64,000 nt of DNA from Pelomonas candidula (lineage in GTDB: Bacteria > Pseudomonadota > Gammaproteobacteria > Burkholderiales > Burkholderiaceae_C). Below are positions 8,514 through 17,308 of the stretch, one piece after another. The notes beneath the pieces were generated by a model, which did no database searches, was not told the origin of the DNA, and saw only the letters and a list, made by a program, of their open reading frames with translations. Both the position numbers and the translations under genes were made by a program. Each line of letters opens with the position of its first letter. The first letter of the stretch is position 1. The stretch is from NCBI RefSeq assembly GCF_043555985.1, contig NZ_JBIGIC010000003.1, positions 248,001-312,000 on the forward strand, in the 5' to 3' direction.

Positions 8514-8969
8514 TCAGGCCAGCTTGGCCGCGGCCGCGTGGATGGCGGCGCGGATGCGGGTGTAGGTGCCGCAGCGGCAGATGTTGCCGGCCATGGCTTC
8601 GTCGATCTGGGCGTTGCTGGGCTTCTTGTTGCTCTTGAGCAGGGCCGTGGCGCTCATGACCTGGCCGCTCTGACAGTAGCCGCACTGCGCCACGTCGTGC
8701 TCGACCCAGGCGGCCTGCACGGCCTGGCCGACCTTGTCGGTGGCAAGGCCTTCGATGGTGGTCACGGGGCCTTGCACCGACGACAGCGGCGTCATGCAGG
8801 CGCGAACCGGCGAACCGGCCACGTGCATGGTGCAGGCGCCGCACTGGGCCGCGCCGCAGCCGAATTTGCTGCCGGTGAGCTGCAGCTCCTCTCGAACCGC
8901 CCAAAGCAGCGGCATGTCGGGGTCGGCGTCAAGCGAGACGGCGCGACCGTTCACGTTCAGGTTGATCAT
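8514..8969 (-). CDS. [2Fe-2S]-binding small subunit of the IorAB-type oxidoreductase
   Basis: A 151-residue protein with the two iron-sulfur clusters of the xanthine oxidase family. A plant-type ferredoxin cluster uses Cys38, Cys43, Cys46 and Cys58 (CGAAQCGAC). The second, all-helical cluster uses Cys96, Cys99, Cys131 and Cys133 (CGYCQSGQ, ICRCGTY). It passes electrons from the molybdenum centre of the large subunit encoded 10 bp downstream to an external acceptor. It has no signal peptide, so if it is periplasmic it would have to travel with the Tat-targeted large subunit, as known for related complexes. Confidence 0.92.
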   Translation of the reverse strand: MINLNVNGRAVSLDADPDMPLLWAVREELQLTGSKFGCGAAQCGACTMHVAGSPVRACMTPLSSVQGPVTTIEGLATDKVGQAVQAAWVEHDVAQCGYCQSGQVMSATALLKSNKKPSNAQIDEAMAGNICRCGTYTRIRAAIHAAAAKLA

Positions 8970-9031
8970 GGGGAGCCTTTCGGGTGGGGGGCGGCGGCGA
9001 CTCTAGCCAGAAGCAACGTCCCAGTACATCA

Positions 9032-11395
9032 CTAGGGCTTTGCGTACTTGGCCAGCGCCTGCAACAGCGCGGCGAGGCTGAGCGGCTTGGTCAGGTGGGC
9101 GTCGCAGCCCGCGGCGAGGGACTGCTGCACGTCGGTGTCGAAGGCATTGGCCGTCAGCGCGACGATGGGCAGGCGCGGCCGGCCCTCGGCCACCTCGATG
9201 GCCCGCCACTGCCGCGTGGCCGAGAGGCCGTCGACCACGGGCATCAGCATGTCCATCAGCACGAGGTCGAAGCTGCCGTCGCGCAGCGCGGCCAGCGCCT
9301 GGGCGCCGTCGCGCACGCGGGTGACGTGATGGCCCAGCGGCGCCAGCATGCCCTCGATGACCAGCACGTTGACATCGTTGTCCTCGGCCAGCAGCAGACG
9401 CAGCGAGCGGCTGGGCGCGGCGCGATCACCGCGCGGCTCACCAGGGTCCGCGTGAGGCGGCTCGCAGTCGGGCAGGTCCAGCGTGACCTCGAAGTGGCTG
9501 CCTTCGCCGGGCCGGCTCTGCACGGACACGTCGCCGCCCATCAGCCGCGCGAGGCTGCGCGTGATGGACAGGCCCAGCCCGGTGCCGCCGAACTCGCGCG
9601 CGATGCTGGCATCGGCCTGCGCGAAGGGCTGGAAGATGCGCTCCAGGCGCTCCGGCGCAATGCCGATGCCGGTGTCCTGCACGCTGAGCCTGATGAGCCT
9701 GTCCGCGCCGCGCGCCAGCTCCACCGTCACGCCGCCCGTCCTCGTGAACTTGATCGCGTTGCCGACAAGGTTGGTGACGATCTGCGCGACGCGCTGCTGG
9801 TCGCCCCGCACCCAGCCGGTGGCCTCGGTGCGCGCGAACACGCGCAGCCACAGGCCCTGGCCCTGCGCGCGCTCGCGCAGCAGCTCCAGCTGCAGGTCGA
9901 CAAGATCGACGAGGTTGAACGGGTGCGAGGCCAGCTCGAGCTTGCCGCTCTCGATGCGGGCGTTGTCCAGCAGGTCGTTGATGAGGGCGAAGACCTGGCG
10001 GCCGGCGTGGCCCAGCACCTCGACGTAGTGCGCCTGCTCGGGCCTCAGCGGCGAGCGGGCCAGGATGTCGGAGAAGCCCAGCACCGCGTTCATCGGCGTG
10101 CGCATCTCGTGGCTGACCTGGGCCAGCAGCTCGGTCTTGGCGCGACTGCGCGCGTCGGCCAGCTCGCGCTCGCGGGTCAGCTCGCGTTCACGCCGTCGCG
10201 CGGCGCGCTCGCGCTCGACGGCCGTGAACAGCAGCGCCAGGCCCAGCAGCAGCAGGCCCGCGCCCGGCGCTCCCAGCAGCCCGACGCGCGCGCCGCCCCA
10301 GGCCGCCGCGCACAGGCCAGCCACCGACAGCCCGGCCGCCAACGCCTGGTGGCGCAGCAGCAGCGGCAGCGCCCCCAGCGCGAACAGCAGCAGGTCCAGG
10401 CCCCACACGGGCCAGCCGCTGTCGCGCAGAACAGATGCGGGGTCGCTGCCCAGCGCCTCGAAGACGGCGGCGTTCAGCGCCGTGCCGGTGAGCCGCCCCT
10501 GCGGCGTCATGACCTCGTCGGCGAAGAAGGCGCTGCTGCCGACGAACACGCTGCGGCCGGCCAGCTCGCGCGCCAACCCGGGGTCGTCGGCCTCGCCAAG
10601 CGCAGCGTGCATCAGCCGCTGCCAGCTCACGCGCGGCAGGTCGCCACCTTCCAGCGGCAGGCGCAGCCGCAGGCGGCCCTGCGGGTCCACCGGCCAGCGG
10701 CGCGGGCCGGCGATCAGCTCGCCGCCCTCCAGCCGCCAGCCCGGCGCGCCGTCGGCCCGCAGCCGTGCGGCCAGCGCGAGGCTGGGCAGCGCGCGGCCCT
10801 GCACCTGGTGCAGCAGCGGCAACGCGCGCAGCACGCCGTCGTCGTCCAGCCCGACCGAGATGACCCCCAGGCTGCCGCGCTGGGTCAGCGCGTCCAGCAA
10901 GGTGTCGGGCGGCGCCGTGAGTCCGGCCCAGGGAATGCCGGCCGGCGGGGCGCCCACGCGCTGCAGCGCGGCCTCCTCGGCGGGCGTGGTCGGCGCCAGC
11001 TCGACGGCGGCACGCTGCCCCGGCACCAGGCCCGCCGCGGCCAGCACCGTCGACGGCGCAGCGGACAAGGCCTTGGCCAGCCGCTCGTCGCCGTCGCGCG
11101 GGCCGGCGAAGACGATGTCGATGACCACCAGCCTGGCGCCGGCCTGGCGCAGGTAGTCCAGCATCAGCGCGTAAACCTCGCGCGAGTAGGGCCAGTCGCC
11201 CAGCGGCTCGCGCAGCGCGCGCAGCGAGGCGTCGTCGATGTCGACGATGACGCTGCCGCCCGGCTGCGGCAGTGGCGCGGCGGCACGCACGAGCTGGTCG
11301 GCCAGCACGCGGTCCAGCCGCGGCTGCACGCCCAGCACGTTCAGCAGCGCCCACAGCGCCGCAGCAACGGGCAGGGCGAGCCAGCGACCGCGCAT
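9032..11395 (-). CDS. CHASE2-domain hybrid sensor histidine kinase
   Basis: A 787-residue membrane kinase. It has one N-terminal helix (~4-22), a large periplasmic CHASE2 domain (~30-315), three membrane helices (~330-392), a short coiled coil, and HisKA with His429 (QVSHEMRTPMNAVLG). The HATPase shows Asn546 and DTGIGIAPERLERIF, and a C-terminal receiver has Asp715 and Lys770. It should autophosphorylate and pass phosphate to its own receiver; no phosphotransfer protein or output regulator is adjacent. The start ATG (11395) overlaps the stop of the upstream FecR gene as TGATG, so the two are coupled. The frame stays open upstream, but that stretch is shadow of the FecR gene. Confidence 0.9.
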   Translation of the reverse strand: MRGRWLALPVAAALWALLNVLGVQPRLDRVLADQLVRAAAPLPQPGGSVIVDIDDASLRALREPLGDWPYSREVYALMLDYLRQAGARLVVIDIVFAGPRDGDERLAKALSAAPSTVLAAAGLVPGQRAAVELAPTTPAEEAALQRVGAPPAGIPWAGLTAPPDTLLDALTQRGSLGVISVGLDDDGVLRALPLLHQVQGRALPSLALAARLRADGAPGWRLEGGELIAGPRRWPVDPQGRLRLRLPLEGGDLPRVSWQRLMHAALGEADDPGLARELAGRSVFVGSSAFFADEVMTPQGRLTGTALNAAVFEALGSDPASVLRDSGWPVWGLDLLLFALGALPLLLRHQALAAGLSVAGLCAAAWGGARVGLLGAPGAGLLLLGLALLFTAVERERAARRRERELTRERELADARSRAKTELLAQVSHEMRTPMNAVLGFSDILARSPLRPEQAHYVEVLGHAGRQVFALINDLLDNARIESGKLELASHPFNLVDLVDLQLELLRERAQGQGLWLRVFARTEATGWVRGDQQRVAQIVTNLVGNAIKFTRTGGVTVELARGADRLIRLSVQDTGIGIAPERLERIFQPFAQADASIAREFGGTGLGLSITRSLARLMGGDVSVQSRPGEGSHFEVTLDLPDCEPPHADPGEPRGDRAAPSRSLRLLLAEDNDVNVLVIEGMLAPLGHHVTRVRDGAQALAALRDGSFDLVLMDMLMPVVDGLSATRQWRAIEVAEGRPRLPIVALTANAFDTDVQQSLAAGCDAHLTKPLSLAALLQALAKYAKP

Positions 11396-13020
11396 CAGAA
11401 CAGCGGGATCAGCGCCAGCGGCAACAGCCAGAGCCAGCGCGGATAGGGCACCTCGATCATCTGCGTCTGGCCCCAGGGGCTGGCGGCACCGGCGGCGTTG
11501 AAGGCGCGGGCGCGCAGGAAGTACTTGCCGGCCGACGGCTTGGGCAGCGCGACCTCGGGCTTTTCGGTGGCGAAGCGCTGCACATCGGCGCCGTCGAAGG
11601 TCTCGGCCTTGGCCCACTCCAGCTCGTAACGGGCCACGCCCTTGTCGGCGCGCCAGCGCAGCCGGATCTGGTCGCCGCTGAGGTCGGGCTCGGCCGGCGG
11701 CGGCGCAGGCGGCGGGGGCTGGATCTCGAAGCTCTGCGGGTCGCCAAATGGCCCGGCATGGCCGTTGGCCTCGACGGCCGCGATGCGCCAGTGGTAGACG
11801 CCATCGGGCAGCCTGGCCTCGTAGCTGGCGGCGGCGATGGGCGGCGGCTGCAGCACGATGTCGGTGAACTTGTCGTCACGCGCGACCTGCAGGCGCACGT
11901 CGGGCGCGGCGGTGTTGCGCGTCCAGGCCAGTGCCATCGCGCCGTTGTAGCTGATGGCGCCCGGCGCCGGCGCCTGGATGAACGGCGGCTCGGGGCGGGC
12001 CTGCAGGTGGACGGTGGCGTCGGCCGCCGCGCCCTCCTGGCCGCGCGCGTCGATGCCGCGCACGCGCAGCGTGTAGTCGCCGTCGGGCAGCTCGCGGGCC
12101 TCGGCCCAGGCGGCGGCGGGCTCGGCGACACGGGCGTCCAGCATCAGCCGGTCGAAGTCGTCCTTCGGGAAGAGCTGGGCCCGCCACGCCACGGCACCGG
12201 CCGGCGACGCGGCCCAGCCGAGCCGCAGCGGCAGGCGTTCGGCCGTGGGCGGCAGCGTGCTCAGGTCCGGCGCTGGCAGCAGCGGCGCGACGCTGCGCGC
12301 GCTGCCCTCGGCCAGCAGGCCCTGGTTCTTGGCGACGTCAGGGCCCAGGCCGTCGGCGTGGACGATGCCCGACAGCACCTGCATGCGGCTTTGCGCGCCG
12401 GCCGTCTGCACGCGGAACTCGGTGCCGCGCACGCCCAGGTTGACGTGCGGCGTGCGCACCTCGTACAGCGGCACGCGCTGCGCGTTGGGCACGACGCGGC
12501 TGTCCGCGCCGCCCTTCGTCAGCCCCAGGCGCACGGCGGGGATGGCGCCACGGCCCAGCACCAGCAATTGCTCCAACGCGACCTCGCTCTCGGGCGGAAT
12601 CAGCAGCCGCGAGCCGTCGGCGAAGCGCAGCGACGCGCTGGCCTGCGCGCCGGTGCGGATGCGGTCCCCGGTCTGCAGCGTGGCGCCGCCGGCGAGGGGT
12701 TCGCTGGCCGCGCCGCGCTGGCGCTGCACGTCGCCCTTCACGAACACCGCCTCGGCCACACCGGCCTCGCGCCGCAGCCAGGCCACCGGCATGCGCAGCG
12801 TGGAACCAGGCCGCAGCCGCAACGGGTCGGGCACGCGGTTGAGCTTCTGCAGGTCACGCCAGGTCTTGGGCGCGCCGAGCCAGGCGTCGGTCAGCGTGAT
12901 CAGCGTGTCACCGGGCTGGATGACGTAGCGCCAGTCGGCGTCGGCGGCCTGTGGTTGCGCTGCGGCCCAGCTGCCCGCCATCAGCAGGCCGGCAGCCAGC
13001 CAAGTCTTGAAACCGTGCAT
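11395..13020 (-). CDS. Exported LysM-FecR domain protein with a C-terminal hydrophobic anchor
   Basis: A 541-residue protein with a signal peptide (MHGFKTWLAAGLLMAGSWAAA), a LysM peptidoglycan-binding domain (~30-78: YVIQPGDTLITLTDAW), and a FecR beta domain (~115-225: RFADGSRLLIPPESEV, then PHVNLGVRGTEFRV). Several fibronectin-III-like segments follow, and the chain ends in a hydrophobic tail (WLWLLPLALIPLF) that could anchor it in the inner membrane. This is not the classical FecR anti-sigma regulator: there is no cytoplasmic N-terminus and no adjacent fecI or fecA. A periplasmic ligand or structural protein for the coupled CHASE2 kinase is the likeliest role (inference). The start is supported by a GGGAG site 7-12 nt upstream. 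Confidence 0.85.
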   Translation of the reverse strand: MHGFKTWLAAGLLMAGSWAAAQPQAADADWRYVIQPGDTLITLTDAWLGAPKTWRDLQKLNRVPDPLRLRPGSTLRMPVAWLRREAGVAEAVFVKGDVQRQRGAASEPLAGGATLQTGDRIRTGAQASASLRFADGSRLLIPPESEVALEQLLVLGRGAIPAVRLGLTKGGADSRVVPNAQRVPLYEVRTPHVNLGVRGTEFRVQTAGAQSRMQVLSGIVHADGLGPDVAKNQGLLAEGSARSVAPLLPAPDLSTLPPTAERLPLRLGWAASPAGAVAWRAQLFPKDDFDRLMLDARVAEPAAAWAEARELPDGDYTLRVRGIDARGQEGAAADATVHLQARPEPPFIQAPAPGAISYNGAMALAWTRNTAAPDVRLQVARDDKFTDIVLQPPPIAAASYEARLPDGVYHWRIAAVEANGHAGPFGDPQSFEIQPPPPAPPPAEPDLSGDQIRLRWRADKGVARYELEWAKAETFDGADVQRFATEKPEVALPKPSAGKYFLRARAFNAAGAASPWGQTQMIEVPYPRWLWLLPLALIPLF

Positions 13021-13099
13021 GTTTGTCTCCCACTCCCCTGCAGGAAGGCGGATGGTAGCCATGCCCGAGAATGCCGCGAGCTTTTTGAGGAGGGGGCCG

Positions 13100-13384
13100 A
13101 TGGCTGCATTCCCGGACTTCGTCGCCTGGCTGCGCCGGCACCGCTGGGCCTGCTTCGCGTTGATGACGCTGGGCTTCATGGCCTTCGGCCTGCTGACGCT
13201 GGACCTGGTGCGGCTGCTGACCGCGAACGCGGCCTTCCTCTTCGACAATGGCTGGCAAGGCCTGCTGGACGGCGGGCTGCGTCAGCTGCTGGAACTGCTG
13301 GCCTCCTGCATCGGTGCGATGGTGGCCTGGCTGCTGTTCAAGCTCTGCGAGACCTTGCTGATCCAATCGTTCACGAACAAGTGA
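13100..13384 (+). CDS. Small inner-membrane protein of unknown function
   Basis: A 94-residue protein with two predicted membrane helices (about 18-38 and 55-80), a basic N-terminus and a polar tail. The ATG at 13100 is chosen because gaggaggggg lies 5-14 nt upstream; an earlier in-frame ATG at 13061 lacks such a site. It is divergent from the LysM-FecR gene and 55 bp before liuB. I do not recognise the family. It could work with the FecR/CHASE2 pair across the shared 79-bp promoter region, or simply precede liuB. Confidence 0.6.
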   Translation: MAAFPDFVAWLRRHRWACFALMTLGFMAFGLLTLDLVRLLTANAAFLFDNGWQGLLDGGLRQLLELLASCIGAMVAWLLFKLCETLLIQSFTNK

Positions 13385-13439
13385 GGCCAGGCGCCACAAG
13401 CGCTGCGGCTGCACGACCACAAAGACCCGAGGAGACCCC

Positions 13440-15047
13440 ATGCCGGTTCTGACCACCCAGCTCAACCCACGCTCGGCCGACTTCAAGGCCAACGCCGACG
13501 CGATGCGCGGCCTGATCGACGACCTCAACGCCAAGCTCGCGCAGATCGCCCAGGGTGGCGGCGAGGCGGCCCGCGCCAAGCACACGGCACGCGGCAAGCT
13601 GCTGCCGCGCGACCGCGTCGAGATGCTGCTGGACCCCGGCACGCCCTTCCTGGAGCTGGCCCCGCTGGCCGGCCTGAACCTGTACGACAACGCCGCGCCT
13701 GGCGGCGGCGTGGTGGCCGGCATCGGCCGCGTGTCGGGCGTGGAGTGCGTCATCGTCTGCAACGACGCGACCGTGAAGGGCGGCACCTACTACCCCATCA
13801 CCGTCAAGAAGCACCTGCGCGCGCAGGAGATCGCGGCACAGAACCGCCTGCCCTGCATCTATCTCGTCGACAGCGGCGGCGCCAACCTGCCCAACCAGGA
13901 TGAAGTCTTCCCCGACCGCGACCACTTCGGCCGCATCTTCTTCAACCAGGCCAACCTGTCGGCACAGGGCATCCCGCAGATCGCGGTCGTCATGGGCTCG
14001 TGCACGGCCGGCGGCGCCTACGTGCCGGCGATGAGCGACGAGACCATCATCGTGAAGAACCAGGGCACCATCTTCCTGGGCGGCCCGCCGCTGGTGAAGG
14101 CCGCGACTGGCGAGGTTGTGAGCGCCGAGGACCTCGGCGGCGGCGACGTGCACACGCGCCTGTCCGGCGTGGCCGACCACCTGGCCAACAACGACACCCA
14201 CGCGCTGGCGATCGCGCGGCAATCGGTGGCGCGGCTGAACTGGACCAAGGCCAACCCGCTGGCCGTACAGGCCCCGAAGGCGCCGGCCTTCGACCCGGCC
14301 GAACTGCACGGCGTGATCCCCACCGACACGCGCAAGCCCTTCGACGTGCGCGAGGTCATCGCCCGCATCGTCGACGGCTCGGAGTTCGACGAGTTCAAGG
14401 CCCGCTATGGGCAAACGCTGGTCTGCGGCTTCGCGCACATCGAGGGCATGCCCGTGGGCATCGTCGCCAACAACGGCATCCTGTTCGCCGAGAGCGCCAA
14501 CAAGGGCGCGCACTTCATCGAGCTGTGCTGCCAGCGCAAGCTCCCGCTGGTGTTCCTGCAGAACATCACCGGCTTCATGGTCGGCCGCAAGTACGAGAAC
14601 GAAGGCATCGCCCGCGCCGGCGCCAAGATGGTGACGGCCGTGGCCTGCGCCCAGGTGCCCAAGTTCACCGTCATCATCGGCGGCTCGTTCGGCGCCGGGA
14701 ACTACGGCATGTGCGGCCGAGCCTACTCGCCGCGCTTCCTGTGGATGTGGCCCAACGCGCGCATCTCGGTGATGGGCGGCGAACAGGCGGCCAGCGTGCT
14801 GAGCACGATCCGCCGCGATGCCATCGAGGCCAAGGGCGGTAGCTGGTCCGCCGACGAGGAAGAAGCCTTCAAGGCGCCGCTGCGCCAGCAGTACGAGGAC
14901 CAGGGCCACCCGTACTACGCGTCCGCCCGGCTGTGGGACGACGGCGTCATCGACCCCGCCGACACGCGCCGCGTGCTGGCGCTGGGCCTGAGCGCGTCGC
15001 TGAACGCGCCCATCCCGGAGACGAAGTTCGGCGTGTTCCGGATGTGA
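13440..15047 (+). CDS. liuB: 3-methylcrotonyl-CoA carboxylase carboxyltransferase (beta) subunit
   Basis: A 535-residue acyl-CoA carboxylase beta subunit with the full-length carboxyltransferase fold. Typical stretches are GKLLPRDRVEMLLDPGTPFLEL, FLGGPPLVKAATGEVV, and near the C-terminus GGSFGAGNYGMCGRAY and NARISVMGGEQAA, the last characteristic of methylcrotonyl-CoA carboxylase. It transfers CO2 from carboxybiotin on LiuD to 3-methylcrotonyl-CoA in leucine/isovalerate degradation. LiuC, LiuD and LiuE follow on the same strand, which supports the call over propionyl-CoA or geranyl-CoA carboxylase. LiuA (isovaleryl-CoA dehydrogenase) is not in the window. It has a gaggag site before the ATG. 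The stop overlaps the next start as TGATG. Confidence 0.92.
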   Translation: MPVLTTQLNPRSADFKANADAMRGLIDDLNAKLAQIAQGGGEAARAKHTARGKLLPRDRVEMLLDPGTPFLELAPLAGLNLYDNAAPGGGVVAGIGRVSGVECVIVCNDATVKGGTYYPITVKKHLRAQEIAAQNRLPCIYLVDSGGANLPNQDEVFPDRDHFGRIFFNQANLSAQGIPQIAVVMGSCTAGGAYVPAMSDETIIVKNQGTIFLGGPPLVKAATGEVVSAEDLGGGDVHTRLSGVADHLANNDTHALAIARQSVARLNWTKANPLAVQAPKAPAFDPAELHGVIPTDTRKPFDVREVIARIVDGSEFDEFKARYGQTLVCGFAHIEGMPVGIVANNGILFAESANKGAHFIELCCQRKLPLVFLQNITGFMVGRKYENEGIARAGAKMVTAVACAQVPKFTVIIGGSFGAGNYGMCGRAYSPRFLWMWPNARISVMGGEQAASVLSTIRRDAIEAKGGSWSADEEEAFKAPLRQQYEDQGHPYYASARLWDDGVIDPADTRRVLALGLSASLNAPIPETKFGVFRM

Positions 15048-15919
15048 TGCCCTTGAATCTCCGCCTCGCGGCCCCGCTGCTTGCGGCCGCCCTGTCCGCC
15101 ACCGCCCACGCCAAGCTCGTCGAACAGCAGTTCGACCTGCCCGTACAGGTCACCAACCCCTGGGGCAAGGCAGTGGCCCAGCCCATCCGTGTGACGGTGT
15201 TCTTCAACGACGAGACGTCGGGACCGCGCCCCATCGTCCTGCTCAACCACGGCCGCGCCGTGGACGCCGAGGGCCGGGCCGCGCTCGGCCGCGCGCGCTT
15301 CACCGAGGCGTCGCGCTGGTTCGCCGAGCGGGGCTTCCTGGTCGCGGTGCCCACGCGCGTCGGCTACGGCGTCAGCGGCGGCGAGGACGTGGAGGACGCC
15401 GGCAGCTGCAACAACCGCCTCTACCCGCCCGCCTACCGCGCTGCGGCCGACCAGAGCGTGCAGTTGCTGCAGGAGCTTCTCAAGCGCGACGACGCGTTGA
15501 AGGACCGCACGGTGCTGCTGGGCCAGTCCTTCGGCGGCGCCACCACCGTCACGCTGGCGGCCATGAACCAGCCCGGCGTCGTCGCTGCCATCAACTTCGC
15601 AGGCGGCGGCGGTGGCGACCCCAAGGCCCACCCGGAGCAACCTTGCTCGCCGGCCCAGCTCAAGCGCATGTTTGCCAGCTACGGGCAGACAGCGCACGTG
15701 CCCATGCTGTGGGCCTACACCGAGAACGACCGCTTCTTCGGCGCCAAGCTGCCGCGCGAATGGTTCCAGGCCTTCCGCGAGGCCGGCGGCAACGCCGAGT
15801 TCAGGCAGTTCCCACCGCACGGCGAGGACGGCCACCTGCTGTTCACCAAGTTCCCGCAGGTCTGGCAGCCGGTCGTCGCCGACTTCCTGCGCCGCCAGGG
15901 TTTCGACATCAAGGACTGA
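15047..15919 (+). CDS. Exported alpha/beta hydrolase (dienelactone hydrolase-like)
   Basis: A 290-residue protein with a signal peptide (cleavage near ATAHA-K, ~residue 20), LLNHGR, and the nucleophile elbow GQSFGG. Later come a plausible acidic residue (AYTENDRFFG) and catalytic histidine (PPHGEDGHLLF). It is probably a periplasmic esterase or peptidase-like hydrolase; the substrate is unknown. Its ATG overlaps the liuB stop, so it is translated with the leucine-degradation genes, but the signal peptide argues against a role in the cytoplasmic pathway or as BioH. Confidence 0.75.
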   Translation: MPLNLRLAAPLLAAALSATAHAKLVEQQFDLPVQVTNPWGKAVAQPIRVTVFFNDETSGPRPIVLLNHGRAVDAEGRAALGRARFTEASRWFAERGFLVAVPTRVGYGVSGGEDVEDAGSCNNRLYPPAYRAAADQSVQLLQELLKRDDALKDRTVLLGQSFGGATTVTLAAMNQPGVVAAINFAGGGGGDPKAHPEQPCSPAQLKRMFASYGQTAHVPMLWAYTENDRFFGAKLPREWFQAFREAGGNAEFRQFPPHGEDGHLLFTKFPQVWQPVVADFLRRQGFDIKD

Positions 15920-15920
15920 C

Positions 15921-16445
15921 GTGCTCACCATCCGCCCACTGGCCACCAGCGACTGCCTGAACGAACTGACGGCGCTGCTGCACACGTCCTACGCGTCGCT
16001 GGCCGCGCAGGGCTGGAACTTCACTGCCGTCGACCAGCCCGTGCACGTCACGCGCGAGCGCCTGGCCGGCGCGCAGGGCTTCGTCGCCGAGCTGGGCGGC
16101 CGCCTTGTCGGCACCGTCGCCGTGCGCGGCCCCAAGCCGGCGGGTGAGGCCTACATCGGCGATCCGTCACCGCCGCTGTACACAACGCCCGGCACGGCCA
16201 TCCTGTCGCAGCTGGCCGTGCACCCCGACTGCCGCGGGCAGGGCGTGGGCGAGCGCCTGATCGACGCAGCCGAGGCCTGGGCGCGCGCGCAAGGCTTTGC
16301 GCAGATCGCGCTGGACACCGCCGAGCCCGCCGCCGCGCTGCGCCGCCGCTACGAGCGGCGCGGCTACATCACCGTGGGCGGCGTGCAGTGGCAGGGCAAG
16401 ACCTACGCGTCCGTGCTGATGACCAAGGCGCTGTCGGCATGCTGA
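15921..16445 (+). CDS. GNAT family N-acetyltransferase
   Basis: A 174-residue acetyltransferase starting at GTG 15921, one base after the preceding stop. Motif A, which binds the acetyl-CoA pyrophosphate, is visible as LAVHPDCRGQGVGERLIDAAE; the later YERRGYITVG matches motif B. The acceptor is unknown. It lies between two exported hydrolases and overlaps the second by 7 nt, so it belongs to the same transcript. The upstream in-frame extension is shadow of the hydrolase gene. Confidence 0.82.
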   Translation: MLTIRPLATSDCLNELTALLHTSYASLAAQGWNFTAVDQPVHVTRERLAGAQGFVAELGGRLVGTVAVRGPKPAGEAYIGDPSPPLYTTPGTAILSQLAVHPDCRGQGVGERLIDAAEAWARAQGFAQIALDTAEPAAALRRRYERRGYITVGGVQWQGKTYASVLMTKALSAC

Positions 16446-17293
16446 AGCGCCGTGCCGCCTGGCTGCTGGCCGGCGCGCTGGCGTTGAGCCACGCCACCGC
16501 GGCGACGCTGGACACCGTCACGCTGCCGGCCACGACACGCCGCCCGGCGCTGACGCTGCACTGGGCGCCATTGGACGCGCAGCGCCACCCCGTCGTCGTC
16601 GCGCTGCACGGCTGCGGCGGCCTCTACAAGCGCGACGGCAGGACGCTGGAAGCGCGCTACCCGAGCTATGTCGAACACCTGCACGCACTGGGCTTTCACG
16701 TGCTGCTGCCCGACAGCTTCAGCTCGCGCGGGCTGACCTCGGTCTGCAGCCAACGCTACGGCACACGCAACGTGAGCATCGCCGACCGGCGCGCCGACGT
16801 GCTGGACGCCCTCGCCTGGCTGCGCGCCCGGCCCGATGTCGACGCCGATCGCATCGCGCTGCTGGGCTGGAGCAACGGCGCCACCACCGCGCTCAGCACG
16901 ATGGACACGCGCCAGACGCCGCCCGTGCCACCGCTGGCGGCCGTCGTGCTCTTCTACCCCGGCTGCGGCCGGCAGCAGGCCGCCGAACCCGCGGCGCGCG
17001 CGGTGCTGGTGCAGCTGGGCGCCAGCGACGACTGGACGGCGCCCGAACCCTGCGCACGGCTCGCTCGACGCTGGCAGGCCGAGGGCCGCGACGTCACGCT
17101 CGACGTCTACGCCGGCGCGTATCACGGCTTCGACACCGACGCGCCCGTGCGCTTTCGCGCCGACGTGCCCAACGGCCGCAACGCCGCAGGCGTCCACCTC
17201 GGCGGCAACCCCGAGGCCTACCGCGCCTCGCAGGCCCGCCTGGCCGAGTTCCTGACCCGTCAACTCGACCCGGACGGACAATCCCGACCCTGA
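16439..17293 (+). CDS. Exported dienelactone hydrolase-family protein
   Basis: A 284-residue protein with a signal peptide (MLKRRAAWLLAGALALSHATA). Motifs are VALHGCGGLY (oxyanion region), the nucleophile elbow GWSNGATTAL and a late histidine (GAYHGFDT), the usual Ser-Asp-His order. It resembles dienelactone hydrolase-like proteins, and is about 45 residues longer than cytoplasmic DLH because of the leader. Its natural substrate is not evident. The start overlaps the GNAT gene by 7 nt. Together with the hydrolase at 15047 it makes two exported hydrolases inside the liu cluster. Confidence 0.76.
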   Translation: MLKRRAAWLLAGALALSHATAATLDTVTLPATTRRPALTLHWAPLDAQRHPVVVALHGCGGLYKRDGRTLEARYPSYVEHLHALGFHVLLPDSFSSRGLTSVCSQRYGTRNVSIADRRADVLDALAWLRARPDVDADRIALLGWSNGATTALSTMDTRQTPPVPPLAAVVLFYPGCGRQQAAEPAARAVLVQLGASDDWTAPEPCARLARRWQAEGRDVTLDVYAGAYHGFDTDAPVRFRADVPNGRNAAGVHLGGNPEAYRASQARLAEFLTRQLDPDGQSRP

Positions 17294-17308
17294 CCCGCCG
17301 TACCGAAG

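Noticed and set aside
8984..11446. 820-codon + strand ORF opposite the CHASE2 kinase
   Set aside because: Low-complexity Arg/Gln/Ala product with no motif; the - strand frame encodes a complete kinase and receiver.
15047..17293. The two alpha/beta hydrolases as BioH (pimeloyl-ACP methyl esterase) for the nearby bio genes
   Set aside because: Both have export signal peptides, whereas BioH acts in the cytoplasm.
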